From a virus: 61,622 bases of DNA. Positions 49,455 to 58,996 of the stretch are shown here, piece after piece. The stretch covers positions 1 through 61,622 of IMG/VR virus record IMGVR_UViG_3300024339_000018; one strand, 5' to 3'. Positions within the stretch are counted from its first letter, which is position 1; every line of letters begins with the position of its first letter. A model generated the notes under the pieces. It made no database searches, was not told the DNA's origin, and saw only the letters and a list, made by a program, of their open reading frames with translations. The translations under genes were made by a program, and so were the position numbers.

Positions 49455-50052
49455 TTTTTAAATGGGCTGTATCTTTAACAATACCTAAAAGAATTACTTG
49501 TGGGTAGTCCTCTGTAGATATCTGGATGGAAAAATTAGTATTGGGCTTTAGACCCTTAGTGCTAAATCGTACTGTCGCTTTGCCATCGTACTCTGCAATA
49601 AAAGTACGGCTCAGTGTTCCATTTTGCACCTTTAATCTTACAGGAAACCCTTCTGTATGTCTATATATTCTTCCATTCTCTACAGTACTTTTAATAGTTA
49701 AAATATACTCTCTATCTGGAAAGACTACGGGATGCGGAAAATCTTGTGGGTCCATTAAGGCAAAAGGCGTATTAAGCGCCGCCGTAATATTAGGGTCTTT
49801 GACCTTAATTAAGTCATTGTCCACAAACTTAAGAATCTTCCCTCCCTCAGGTACTTTACCTTTGTATAAAGTAAACGCTAAACCTTTAAAGGTTCTTTTT
49901 AACGCCTCTATTTTTTCGACACCTTTAGGTATCTGATGAAGTATATTTATAACATCCAGAGTATCTGGATCAAAAATAATGACCTTATAATCCGAAAAAA
50001 CTCTTGGATCAGGCGTTACATGTGTTTGGGGTTCTCTTCTACTCTTGTTCAT
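49435..50052 (-). CDS. Tail/virion protein, beta-rich
   Basis: 205 residues. Beta sandwich-like sequence (EYILTIKSTVENGRIYRHTEG, FIAEYDGKATVRFSTKGLKPNTNFSIQIS) with Ile/Thr alternation, similar to Ig-like virion domains. Overlaps the flanking genes by 20 and 14 bases. Structural role inferred from composition and position. Confidence 0.55.
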   Translation of the reverse strand: MNKSRREPQTHVTPDPRVFSDYKVIIFDPDTLDVINILHQIPKGVEKIEALKRTFKGLAFTLYKGKVPEGGKILKFVDNDLIKVKDPNITAALNTPFALMDPQDFPHPVVFPDREYILTIKSTVENGRIYRHTEGFPVRLKVQNGTLSRTFIAEYDGKATVRFSTKGLKPNTNFSIQISTEDYPQVILLGIVKDTAHLKNDTEET

Positions 50053-50560
50053 CTTTTAAAATGGCTAAAACTTTATTATTAGCATCATATAAACGGGTTA
50101 GGAACAAACCATAGTTTTCTATTTTTTTAGAATAATAAAAGATATCCCTAATGTTAGTAGTTAAACACCTAGACATTACCATGTCATGTAGTTTAGTCCA
50201 CTTCTCCATTAAGAATTCGTGTGATTTTTTATCTAAAAATTTAAACCAGTCTACATGTGGTGCAGTATCCCATGTCCAATCCTTAAATATATAAGTTTTC
50301 TCTGTAGAAACACCATTGTTTAGCGTTGTCTCGTATATAGTAGGACGGCTTTGAGTAGCATACTGAAACATAAGTGCCTTAGCTAAAATAGGTTGTCCAG
50401 TAAGATAGCCACCCTTTTTATGTACTATATCGCAAAACTCTACCTCAGTTAAACCTTTTTCTATTTTAGAAAAAAGCGTATTTATACCCAAACTCTGCGC
50501 CAAGAGATTAACCCATAAAGTATCTTGCTTTATATCGGTAATAAGTGTCTGCTCTTTCAT
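50039..50560 (-). CDS. Hypothetical helical protein of the tail cluster
   Basis: 173 residues, not recognised. Helical, with Trp/Asp-rich segment IFKDWTWDTAPHVDWFKFLD and a basic C-terminal half. It has its own leaderless promoter 15 bases downstream of the preceding tail gene's stop, so an extra transcript begins here inside the cluster. Confidence 0.55.
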   Translation of the reverse strand: MKEQTLITDIKQDTLWVNLLAQSLGINTLFSKIEKGLTEVEFCDIVHKKGGYLTGQPILAKALMFQYATQSRPTIYETTLNNGVSTEKTYIFKDWTWDTAPHVDWFKFLDKKSHEFLMEKWTKLHDMVMSRCLTTNIRDIFYYSKKIENYGLFLTRLYDANNKVLAILKDEQE

Positions 50561-50573
50561 ATTTTTAATTGTA
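50561..50573 (-). promoter_or_regulatory. Leaderless promoter internal to the tail cluster
   Basis: Minus-strand TACAAT (50573-50568) ends 7 bases (TAAAAAT) before the ATG at 50560, just after the stop codon of the 973-residue gene. Confidence 0.5.
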
Positions 50574-50575
50574 GC

Positions 50576-53497
50576 CTAACTCCCCAGGTCATGCCAGTCT
50601 TTTCTGTAAAAAACCTCATCTGGCGTCTGTATCCCATCTAACTCTCTTGTGTGATTATGTACAGAAATAGTGGGATCAAGAGGACCAAACGCACTCCAAG
50701 AAACTAAACCGTGCCTAGCCTCACCGTAGTTTAAATTACCTCCAGCCTCTGTTCGACAGATAACATGAAAGCCTATATGATGATCTACTTCGTCAATACT
50801 ATGGTCGTTACGTCGCTGCGGCTGGTAGACCGGTAAAGCCAGTTCAGACAAAAGGGGGACTGTGTAATCAAAAGTATACTGAGCCATGCCTAGGCTATAG
50901 TCGTTTTTAAAATTTTGTCCTTCAGGAGCCCATGTAATTGGTGATATAATTACAACTATATTATTAATGGTAAAACTTTTAAAGCCTATATGAGCAAAAT
51001 TCGCTGCATCTGCTGCCCCTGCGATGCTAAAAATACCATCATGACACTCAGAGGGGTGTTCAGCAAAGTACTGTTTTAAAGCCTCTGATTGATACTCCTC
51101 GTTACGTGTAAAGGGGTCCGCAAAACCAGTATTACCAAAATAGACACCTTGTTCAAATTCTGGTACACTAGGAAAGTGACTTAAAGGATGGCCGGGACTT
51201 CTCTGTACAGCCCCTAAAGTTAGATTAACGAAAGAGCCTCCAAAGGCATACCCATGCGCTGTTCCAATAGGCTGATGAGCGGAAGCTACGCCATCGCTAA
51301 TTCTATTGACAACCTGAATTAAAGACTCACCTGGCGTTACATTGCCAGTTAACATATCGGAAAAACTCTTTACGATTGTTCCCTCGTCATCATAAGTAAC
51401 GTTGGCATCTCTTTTATGTACTCTGGGTGCCTCCGGAGCCTCATAGAACCCAAAACAATCCATCCAAGGCTGAAGGTAAGCATCTAAAGCCGCATAGGTG
51501 ACGATAGGATTATTTTCGCTAAAGTATTCATCCTTATCAATATTAGCTGTATACACACCATAAGAGTTTGTTAAATATCCCCCATTCGCATCTTTCGCGA
51601 GCTTTCCTTCATGATACCAGCCACCTTCCTCTGTAGGACTACCTGTATAGTAATTTAGTTTATTAGCATTCTCGAGAGATGCGCCCACTCCAAGAGGTAC
51701 ATCATAGAACATTGACACGCTCATAGTTAAGGTTGAAAAAAGAGAAGCGTCTGCATTAGTAGAAATACCCCCTATACCAGCCAAAGACTCATATGTTACA
51801 AAATAATTACCGTTAAAAGCTGTACCAGCTACGTCTGCAAATTCAAACGTCGAGGCCGCATCATCAAAATATCTTTCTTCATCTACATTAAAAAGTGCCT
51901 CGGCTATTCCAGGCTTACTCACAGCGTCATCCAGTCCAGCAAAAGTTCTAGATCCATAAAGGAATTCTTTAGTTCTAGGTAACATGTAAGAAGGTCTAAA
52001 ATTGAGAGCGTTTATGGATCTAAAGGGGATGGTTTCGTGCGCGTGGGCAAACTCACGCGCTTGCACAATAGGATTAGTCCCTATCTCTATAGCACTACTA
52101 TTTTTATCATAAACATAACGTTGACCCCCTTCTTCATTTAGAATAGGTGTAGTAGTTGAAAGCATATCTAATCTGTTGGCGATAAAATGATCGCTAGGAG
52201 CTAATTTACCATCTACAAAAACTTGTAATTCCCCCGATTCTACTTTATAAGGCGTAGTTGTTGCCATATAGGAGTAAGGGAGTTCAGCATGCTTAGAGTG
52301 TCCATCCACGATAGGTAAAAGCGCGTCATAATCTGTCTCCGTAAGAGTTGTTGTAGGATCATCCATAACACGAACGAGTAGTTCGTTATTACTTAGCCCG
52401 CGTACAAAAACGATAAAAAGGTCTGTTATAGCTTGTCCATTATAGTTATCTGTTACAAAACCACTCTGCACATGACCCCAGTTTTCGCGTGCTTTAATCT
52501 GTATAGCATCCTTAACGCTTTCGATAGTACCCATTGAAGCTACCTCTACTCTATCCGCACTCAGTAAGGTATAGCCTCCTGCAGATGACCTAGCAAAAAC
52601 TATAGGCTGTAATTTACCTTCCTGTACTTGCGAAGCAACTCTCCTATCAAACATGAATTTAGGTTCTGAGACTCCCTCATTATAGTTAAAAGAAATCTTT
52701 TGAGTAGCATAAAAATCCTCGGAATATAATATGTCAATGAATGATTGAGTATATGATTCCTCAAATGTGCGTGCACCATCACTTACAGTGCAGAGTGATA
52801 TCCCCCCTCTAATAATTAGAGAACCAGGACTTTCAATAAAGAAATGTGTATTTTCTTCTAATAACTCCCCTTGATAGAAAACCAATAAATTGGGCGAGCC
52901 TGATATTAAAGAGATGCTAGATACCTCCAGTCTATAACCACTAGCGCCTCCGCTTAGAAGAGTAGGATTCTCATAAGCTTTAAAAGCCATATTGGATTCT
53001 GTGCGTAAGCCACTAGTTACATCAGAAGCTATTTCATCGATAGCTGTGTGTGAAGCTGGCTTATAAAAGGGTTTTCTTGTGTCCTTATAAACTCCCGTAG
53101 AGACACCTTCTGTAAATTTAAAAGGTGGCGTATAGTAGCCAATAATAGCCATTTCTTCTGTTACACTCATGGGGTCTATTAGATCAATAGAAACAGGTGT
53201 ATCTTCTTTATTGTTAGACGTATGACCAACTATTAACTTGGGTGATGTAGGCGTAACCCTATAGTTTAATTCAGTATCAGCTGTAATACGTACAAAAATA
53301 CCATTAGAACAGAAAATTCCCGGACCTATCCGCAAGAGTAGAGCACCGAAACTATCCTCTTCTAGAGCAAGAAGAGAAAAGCCAGAAACTACAAAATTCT
53401 TCCCAAAGAGCGCCTTATGATTCTCATTAAAAGTAGTTGAAGTATAGCGAGAACCATACGCTATACTTTTTGAAATCAGTGTTTTGTCAATTTTCAT
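50576..53497 (-). CDS. Large virion protein, paralogue of the next gene
   Basis: 973 residues. Shares order and short matches with the 1257-residue neighbour: an N-terminal block (SGFSLLALEEDSF...GIFCSNGIFVRI), FNGNYFVTYESLAGIG near 550, DVPLGVGASLENANK, and DKDEYFSENNPIVTYAALDAYLQPW. A tandem duplication followed by divergence explains both. Beta-rich with Gly/Ser/Thr, typical of tail-fibre or tail-tip proteins. The start overlaps the upstream gene's stop by 4 bases. Confidence 0.75.
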   Translation of the reverse strand: MKIDKTLISKSIAYGSRYTSTTFNENHKALFGKNFVVSGFSLLALEEDSFGALLLRIGPGIFCSNGIFVRITADTELNYRVTPTSPKLIVGHTSNNKEDTPVSIDLIDPMSVTEEMAIIGYYTPPFKFTEGVSTGVYKDTRKPFYKPASHTAIDEIASDVTSGLRTESNMAFKAYENPTLLSGGASGYRLEVSSISLISGSPNLLVFYQGELLEENTHFFIESPGSLIIRGGISLCTVSDGARTFEESYTQSFIDILYSEDFYATQKISFNYNEGVSEPKFMFDRRVASQVQEGKLQPIVFARSSAGGYTLLSADRVEVASMGTIESVKDAIQIKARENWGHVQSGFVTDNYNGQAITDLFIVFVRGLSNNELLVRVMDDPTTTLTETDYDALLPIVDGHSKHAELPYSYMATTTPYKVESGELQVFVDGKLAPSDHFIANRLDMLSTTTPILNEEGGQRYVYDKNSSAIEIGTNPIVQAREFAHAHETIPFRSINALNFRPSYMLPRTKEFLYGSRTFAGLDDAVSKPGIAEALFNVDEERYFDDAASTFEFADVAGTAFNGNYFVTYESLAGIGGISTNADASLFSTLTMSVSMFYDVPLGVGASLENANKLNYYTGSPTEEGGWYHEGKLAKDANGGYLTNSYGVYTANIDKDEYFSENNPIVTYAALDAYLQPWMDCFGFYEAPEAPRVHKRDANVTYDDEGTIVKSFSDMLTGNVTPGESLIQVVNRISDGVASAHQPIGTAHGYAFGGSFVNLTLGAVQRSPGHPLSHFPSVPEFEQGVYFGNTGFADPFTRNEEYQSEALKQYFAEHPSECHDGIFSIAGAADAANFAHIGFKSFTINNIVVIISPITWAPEGQNFKNDYSLGMAQYTFDYTVPLLSELALPVYQPQRRNDHSIDEVDHHIGFHVICRTEAGGNLNYGEARHGLVSWSAFGPLDPTISVHNHTRELDGIQTPDEVFYRKDWHDLGS

Positions 53498-56400
53498 GTT
53501 TTAGTAAAGAAATTTTCTTTTGTTGAGCCCCCTCCAGTGTAAGTAGGGGTTATAGTTTTTAAAGGTCCCGATACGAAAAATTGAAGAGGTATATTAGCGT
53601 AACCAAAGTAATTTCCGACATTACCATCGTCAAACTTTATACAGCCCCGCTCGTATCCTTTTATATCAATACTTCCGCTAAAACCAAAAGGACGTAGACC
53701 AAATTTACCATTTTTTTCTTCCAGATAATAGGTTAGGCGACGGGCCGAGCTTGTTCTACAGACATAAGCGCCTAAAGGTTTTATATCGTCCGTGTCTTGA
53801 TTAAAGTCAAACTGTGTGCCGGCTCCTGCGAAGCCGGCGCCGACGGCGTTTCCATAAAAGGCGAATTCCGACATTGTTAACCAGCCGGGTATATAAGGCA
53901 CAGCAAATATGAAACCCATGCCCGCCAAAATAAAGGCGGCGAGCATTCCCCAATCACAAGAATCCCAACAACTGGGGTCGTCCGGGCGCTCAAGATCATG
54001 CACTAGTACGTCAGGTGCCCATATTTGACCTATGGGATTGATGTGAACTTGATAATTATTACGTCCGCCTTTTTTACTTATATAAGTTCTATCTGCTAAT
54101 GAGTAGTGAACTCGCCGCCAACCATCCCTCCCCTGTGTAGCATAAGTGTTGGTTCTGTAATTGTCTGTATAAGTAAAGCCTGTTAAATAGCCTGCCTCTA
54201 GAACACCTGTAGCTCCCTCGTGGGTATCAATATAGCCATCGCGCAAGGTAAAGCCCCCCTTGTGCGGGTAACACTTATTAGTATGATCTCCCGCTGGGTC
54301 TAAAATTATGCCAGAAGCATCAGCTTGCGAAAAGGCGGTGCCGCTCCATATGTTAGATTTATTCTCTTGTTGATCTCTGTCAGAGTATTCATCTGGGCGC
54401 AAGAAGCCTTTATGCCCAGTATAAAAACCAGCATCATATCCCCCTTCTACGTTGCCATAAGGAAAGTCCTTATAACGTGTTTCATGATAGTTAGTACTCC
54501 TATAAGCAGCTGAATTATATGTTGGAATCCGTTCCCTATTCCAAATACCCAAAGAGCCTCTATCTGGTGTACCATATCCACCATAGTCACCATAGAAAAA
54601 CCTCTTTCCACCAACCTCATCTCTTGGAGAGGTGCCTTGTCCTAATGGATCATTTAGAATTCTACTTTTTGACCACTCATAAGGCTCAACGATACCATCT
54701 TCCATGTTGAAAAAAGAATTAGACCACATATAGCCCAGACCCCACCCATAGCCCGCTCTAGCAATATCCACATCGTACATCTTAGTCATTACCTGAGTTA
54801 TACTGTCTGTATCTGTTAGGTTAAAGAGTTTTTTTGCGTTTGCGTTTACTTGCCCACCAAAAGATTTAATTATTTCATTAAAACCGTCTTCAGAATATTG
54901 GACACCTGCGTCTCTGAAAATTTCTCTTGTCCCATCACCTCTGTCTAAGTAGAACCCAAAAGTCTCTGCAAATTTATTTAAGAAAGAATCGATCGAAGCC
55001 ATATCAGAGATAGGATTAAGGTCAGAGAAAAACGTCTCCACATCTACTTTATCTGTATAACGGCCAGTCGTAGAGCTTTTAATTGTCTTATTAGTAGGCC
55101 CTTTCGGAGGGGAGGCTGTGGGATCAGTACCTATTAATCCATCTGGATGCATTTCTTTCGCCTGCATAAAGGCCTTGCCTACATTCATAGGCACATCAGA
55201 CATTAAATGTACTTCCATGGTAGCGAAAAGACTTTTATTTTTTTGAGGCCACCTTCCACTTTCTTCATCATACCCCGGCATTATATAACCAAAATCCGTG
55301 TAAGTAGGATCAGAGGTAAATCCCATCAACGAATCAATTGTAACAAAGTAATTTTGGTTGAAGGCCATATTGGAAGCTACAAATTCTTGCGGTGGTAGGC
55401 CATTAGGATTAAAATGTCTAGGATCACTACTGTTCCCTGTTTGATCCTTATTACCTGCATAGGTATCCTCCTCTAAAAGAGGGCTTCCATGATAAGGATA
55501 ATTAAAAATAGCGCGTCCAACCGCAGCAGGGGGGTCTGTTAATTCTTCGAACGAATAAGCTTTTCTGGTTATATTAATAGTCTCTTTCTGCTTACCAGAA
55601 GAAGCGAAGCGTACAGACACAAGAGAATTAAACTCTTCTATATCATGTTCTAGAGTCTGCTCATAATAATCACCTAATGGCGTATCTATAATATTAGCAG
55701 GTGTGGGACTGACTTTTATCTTATCGACAGCTGGTTCACTAACAAAAGCCTGGCGACTTTCACTAGTAGCAAAATCAACGTCGTACATTGTAAAAGAAGC
55801 TGTTGAAACATTAGCCCATGAATGCTCTGGGTAGCTAAGACGACCATTTACCCATACCTGCATATCGTTGGAATCCTGATAGCCTAGATATTTTGTATTG
55901 CTGTATGAGCCTCTTATGTCCTCAACAGTGTTGTTCATCGTTCCGTGACTTTGGTGTTTTGGAGCCTCAACGCCAGCATTGATAACATCTATACCTGTTA
56001 AATCAGTAACGCCTACTATTGAGACATGACTAATCACTTGTTCCTGATCTAAAGTATTGATAGAGGTAGCTTTACCAAATCCGCCATTATAATAAGCTTC
56101 TTCCGTAATCCACCAGGACCTAACATTTCCATCGACATCTGCTTCAAACTCAACCCTAGGCTTTAATGTAAAGGTCCCAGTATTCGTATCTACATCATAA
56201 CGTGTTGGTGGCAACAAAAACCCATTTGTAAACACGAGGTAGTCTGTTAAACCAGCTTTCATGCCCTCATGATAGTTTGCAGGTAGCTCAATTGTGGGGT
56301 TAGCCTCGCCATTAAAAGCAACCTCATACCTCCATTGAATATTCTCACTGTATAGAGAAGAAAAAGAACCCGAAGTTAGTTCAGTAGACTCTATACCATT

Positions 56401-57267
56401 TGAAGAAGAGAAATAAGGATTTTCTGTATAAGTTATCGAATTATCGAGACCTCCAGCTTTCTTTTTGCTCCAAACGATTAAAGAACCAGGTGATTCTCTA
56501 ATATAGTCAGCTCCGTCCCTTAATAAACGTCCATTAATAAAAAATAGATGATGCTGGTCATCATTTGATGGGACACCCATATCTACACGATATGCCCAGT
56601 CTAAAGCGGTTATCTCATCGCGTATCGAGAAAATTAGATTCTCCGTCGTCGTGGGTTCATCTAAATTAAATGTCCATTGTGGACCTACCTCTAGAAAATG
56701 AGCATGTAGATCTTTACCAGTACCAGCAAAACTACTAATCTTTCCGCTAGGAGCTGGAAGCCATCTCCATGTATGCTTTTTGTCAATATCTCGTTCATCT
56801 TCTTCTACAGCATCTGCTATACCTTCTACAAAATAAGTACCTGTTATAGGTGAAGGATAGAAAACACCTATCAACACTTCCGTAGGACCTAACTTGACGC
56901 CTTCAGTAGTCGATTGTTTATAATCAACAGTGACCGGGCTCGTTTCTATAGAATTAAGTGTACTGGCATATATAAGCAAACCAGCCTGAGCCTGATCTAC
57001 CTCTAACGTTGGGGAAATATCTAAATTAAAAGAATCCTTAATCTCTACCGCAACGCCGTTGGATACAAATGAACCAGCTGAAAACTGTAAAGTGCATCCT
57101 TCCGTCACGGTTGCCTGGTTGCCTTCCTGAACGGCTAGAAGCCTAAACCCATCCAGTTTAAAACCCTGACCCATGCTCATGCGTACATCTGCAGATAAGG
57201 CATCTGACACGAGGGGTTCATTGTAATAAAAGCTTTTTGCGTATAATCCTTTTGGAATCTCTGCCAT
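53494..57267 (-). CDS. Very large virion/tail-tip protein with a hydrophobic segment
   Basis: 1257 residues. The N-terminal region (QGFKLDGFRLLAVQEGN, AGSFVSNGVAVEI) and middle (FNQNYFVTIDSLMGFTS, DVPMNVGKAFMQAKEM, DVETFFSDLNPISDMASID) parallel the 973-residue protein. A distinct hydrophobic stretch near 1110-1135 (GMLAAFILAGMGFIFAVPYI) could insert in a membrane, as in tail proteins that form a DNA-injection channel; that is inference. Read from a leaderless promoter shared with the divergent zincin gene. Confidence 0.75.
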   Translation of the reverse strand: MAEIPKGLYAKSFYYNEPLVSDALSADVRMSMGQGFKLDGFRLLAVQEGNQATVTEGCTLQFSAGSFVSNGVAVEIKDSFNLDISPTLEVDQAQAGLLIYASTLNSIETSPVTVDYKQSTTEGVKLGPTEVLIGVFYPSPITGTYFVEGIADAVEEDERDIDKKHTWRWLPAPSGKISSFAGTGKDLHAHFLEVGPQWTFNLDEPTTTENLIFSIRDEITALDWAYRVDMGVPSNDDQHHLFFINGRLLRDGADYIRESPGSLIVWSKKKAGGLDNSITYTENPYFSSSNGIESTELTSGSFSSLYSENIQWRYEVAFNGEANPTIELPANYHEGMKAGLTDYLVFTNGFLLPPTRYDVDTNTGTFTLKPRVEFEADVDGNVRSWWITEEAYYNGGFGKATSINTLDQEQVISHVSIVGVTDLTGIDVINAGVEAPKHQSHGTMNNTVEDIRGSYSNTKYLGYQDSNDMQVWVNGRLSYPEHSWANVSTASFTMYDVDFATSESRQAFVSEPAVDKIKVSPTPANIIDTPLGDYYEQTLEHDIEEFNSLVSVRFASSGKQKETINITRKAYSFEELTDPPAAVGRAIFNYPYHGSPLLEEDTYAGNKDQTGNSSDPRHFNPNGLPPQEFVASNMAFNQNYFVTIDSLMGFTSDPTYTDFGYIMPGYDEESGRWPQKNKSLFATMEVHLMSDVPMNVGKAFMQAKEMHPDGLIGTDPTASPPKGPTNKTIKSSTTGRYTDKVDVETFFSDLNPISDMASIDSFLNKFAETFGFYLDRGDGTREIFRDAGVQYSEDGFNEIIKSFGGQVNANAKKLFNLTDTDSITQVMTKMYDVDIARAGYGWGLGYMWSNSFFNMEDGIVEPYEWSKSRILNDPLGQGTSPRDEVGGKRFFYGDYGGYGTPDRGSLGIWNRERIPTYNSAAYRSTNYHETRYKDFPYGNVEGGYDAGFYTGHKGFLRPDEYSDRDQQENKSNIWSGTAFSQADASGIILDPAGDHTNKCYPHKGGFTLRDGYIDTHEGATGVLEAGYLTGFTYTDNYRTNTYATQGRDGWRRVHYSLADRTYISKKGGRNNYQVHINPIGQIWAPDVLVHDLERPDDPSCWDSCDWGMLAAFILAGMGFIFAVPYIPGWLTMSEFAFYGNAVGAGFAGAGTQFDFNQDTDDIKPLGAYVCRTSSARRLTYYLEEKNGKFGLRPFGFSGSIDIKGYERGCIKFDDGNVGNYFGYANIPLQFFVSGPLKTITPTYTGGGSTKENFFTKT

Positions 57268-57280
57268 AATTCATATTGTA
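57268..57280 (-). promoter_or_regulatory. Leaderless promoter
   Basis: Minus-strand TACAAT (57280-57275) ends 7 bases (ATGAATT) before the ATG at 57267. Confidence 0.55.
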
Positions 57281-57327
57281 TTATTTTTAGTCTGTTAATG
57301 CATATCTGTATATTTAGTCAGTATCTT

Positions 57328-57341
57328 TGGTATAATAAATT
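57328..57341 (+). promoter_or_regulatory. TGGTATAAT extended -10, leaderless promoter
   Basis: TATAAT at 57331-57336 preceded by TGG; 5 bases (AAATT) to the ATG at 57342. Confidence 0.65.
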
Positions 57342-57662
57342 ATGACAAATAAACACCACCCGATGATTCTAAAAGTGGGCTATAAAACATTTAAAATAAT
57401 ACATGAAGACTTAACAGATTATGGCGCTTATGGGTACACGGATATGGCTACGCATACTATAGGTATCCATAAAAATCAATTAGAAGCAGATTATAAAGGT
57501 ACCCTATTGCATGAGATACTGCATGTAGGTTACGAAGTCTTTGCGCTTGGTGCAGACAGCCTGCCTAGGATAAAAAATGAACAACTAGTATCTACTACTA
57601 GCAATATGCTTCAAGTTCTTCATGGTTTAAATCCAAAGTTATTTAAATACATATTTAGTTAA
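57342..57662 (+). CDS. Small zincin-like protein (HEILH)
   Basis: 106 residues. LLHEILHVGYEVFA carries HExxH near 57-61, with a further Glu (EQLVSTTSNML) downstream, matching small phage gluzincins. Similar in size and pattern to the protein at 24641. Leaderless, and a lone plus-strand gene inside the tail cluster; ends 8 bases inside the convergent gene. Proteolytic activity is not demonstrated. Confidence 0.65.
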   Translation: MTNKHHPMILKVGYKTFKIIHEDLTDYGAYGYTDMATHTIGIHKNQLEADYKGTLLHEILHVGYEVFALGADSLPRIKNEQLVSTTSNMLQVLHGLNPKLFKYIFS

Positions 57663-58329
57663 CTTTTATTTTATGTAGTAAAGTAATAGGAGCGACCAAT
57701 TCTCTATTCTTGGCTTTTTCATTTAACTGTTTTACAAGGTTCGCTTTAGTTATACGTTTATTCTCAAGCAACGAATTAACTCTTTGTTTCTGGAGTCTGC
57801 TAGAGGCGCCTATTAAAGAAGCGGTAGTGCCACCAACAGCAGCACCTTCCACTACTTTCCGCCGAAACCCTTTGGTACCGAAAGCGCGGCCTACGCCTCC
57901 TTTTATAGCTCCCAAAGTTGCACCTGCCACAGCCCCTATTCCAAACTGCTGGCTTAGTGCTTTTGGGCTAAGAGGGTGTTTCACGTCTTCATACAAAATC
58001 TCTGTTGCTACCTTTATCAGGCGCGTGTTTTTTGCGCCGGCACCCATTTTTTTAATCGCTTTGCCTATACGATAGTCTATATTCTTCGGGGAGCGACCTG
58101 GACAAAACTTAGAGAAATAAGACATAAAAGCTGCAGTTTTAGTAGGCTCATTTCCAATAACCTTTGGAGCGCTTTTTGCTGTGCTTCTCGCAGCTCTTAC
58201 ATAACTCTTAACGTTAGTGAAGCCCCTGCGAGTAATAAACTCTTCAAAATGCTCTTTATAAGACGCACCGCTTGTATCTACCATACGCTTTAATCCCGTA
58301 TCCCTACTCTTACGTTCCTGAAAAACCAT
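57655..58329 (-). CDS. Gly/Ala-rich basic virion-cluster protein
   Basis: 224 residues, not recognised. A basic N-terminal half (RRGFTNVKSYVRAARSTAKSAPK) is followed by a glycine-rich, zipper-like hydrophobic stretch (GIGAVAGATLGAIKGGVG...GAAVGGTTASLIGASS, ~130-175). Such segments can insert in membranes; an ejected internal protein is one possibility. It lies one base downstream of the next gene. Confidence 0.55.
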   Translation of the reverse strand: MVFQERKSRDTGLKRMVDTSGASYKEHFEEFITRRGFTNVKSYVRAARSTAKSAPKVIGNEPTKTAAFMSYFSKFCPGRSPKNIDYRIGKAIKKMGAGAKNTRLIKVATEILYEDVKHPLSPKALSQQFGIGAVAGATLGAIKGGVGRAFGTKGFRRKVVEGAAVGGTTASLIGASSRLQKQRVNSLLENKRITKANLVKQLNEKAKNRELVAPITLLHKIKVN

Positions 58330-58330
58330 G

Positions 58331-58996
58331 CTACCCTCTTTGCTGTTCCTTTCTGTCTGCTTCCTTTAGTCCTTTATTTAAAATCTTTAAAGCTCTCTCT
58401 TTGGCTGGATCTATAGGCGCGCCTTCTTCTTTAGCCTTTTTTAGGGTTTTTAACAAGTTAGGCAACGCGGATGTTTTTACAAAAGCTTGTTCTGGTTTTA
58501 TAAACAAGGAAGCAGTCTTCTCTTCTGATAGTTCATGTTCTTTTATATGTTTACGTCTTCTTTCATTTTTACTAACAGCAGCCCTAACAGAAGCGTCTAA
58601 TAAAATCTGTCTTTTTAACGCATCTAATTCTTCTTTTCTTTCTTTAGCCACATCATGCCCTCCATGCCACCAATAAGCTCCCGTAGCGGCTCCAGCTACT
58701 TGAAAAGGCGCATAACGAGTTAAGTATAATTTACCCAAGCCCTTTAAAGTTAGCAGATCTTTCGGTTTTAACGTTCTATTTTTGACGCCTGCCACAAGAG
58801 AGCGCACTAAATTAACTGTTCCTAAAGCCCCTCCGCCCATATGTCCCAGTCTAGCTCCATGACTAGTTTGGAGCTTTCTAGCTCCATAAGCATCTATACC
58901 AGCCGCTTCGCCTGTCAACATGCCAGAAGGCTGTAGGGCAGTAACAGCCGCCAGCCCAGTAGACATTAAACGAGCGCGTTGTAGTTCAGAAAGCAT
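58331..58996 (-). CDS. Hypothetical virion-cluster protein with hydrophobic segments
   Basis: 221 residues, not recognised. Gly/Ala segments (LGHMGGGALGTVNLVRSLVAG, VAGAATGAYWWHGGHDVAKE) are followed by a long basic/acidic helical tail (KRQILLDASVRAAVSKNERRRKH). Similar character to its two neighbours, so the three may act together. Starts on the stop codon of the gene at 58996 (TAATG). Confidence 0.55.
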   Translation of the reverse strand: MLSELQRARLMSTGLAAVTALQPSGMLTGEAAGIDAYGARKLQTSHGARLGHMGGGALGTVNLVRSLVAGVKNRTLKPKDLLTLKGLGKLYLTRYAPFQVAGAATGAYWWHGGHDVAKERKEELDALKRQILLDASVRAAVSKNERRRKHIKEHELSEEKTASLFIKPEQAFVKTSALPNLLKTLKKAKEEGAPIDPAKERALKILNKGLKEADRKEQQRG

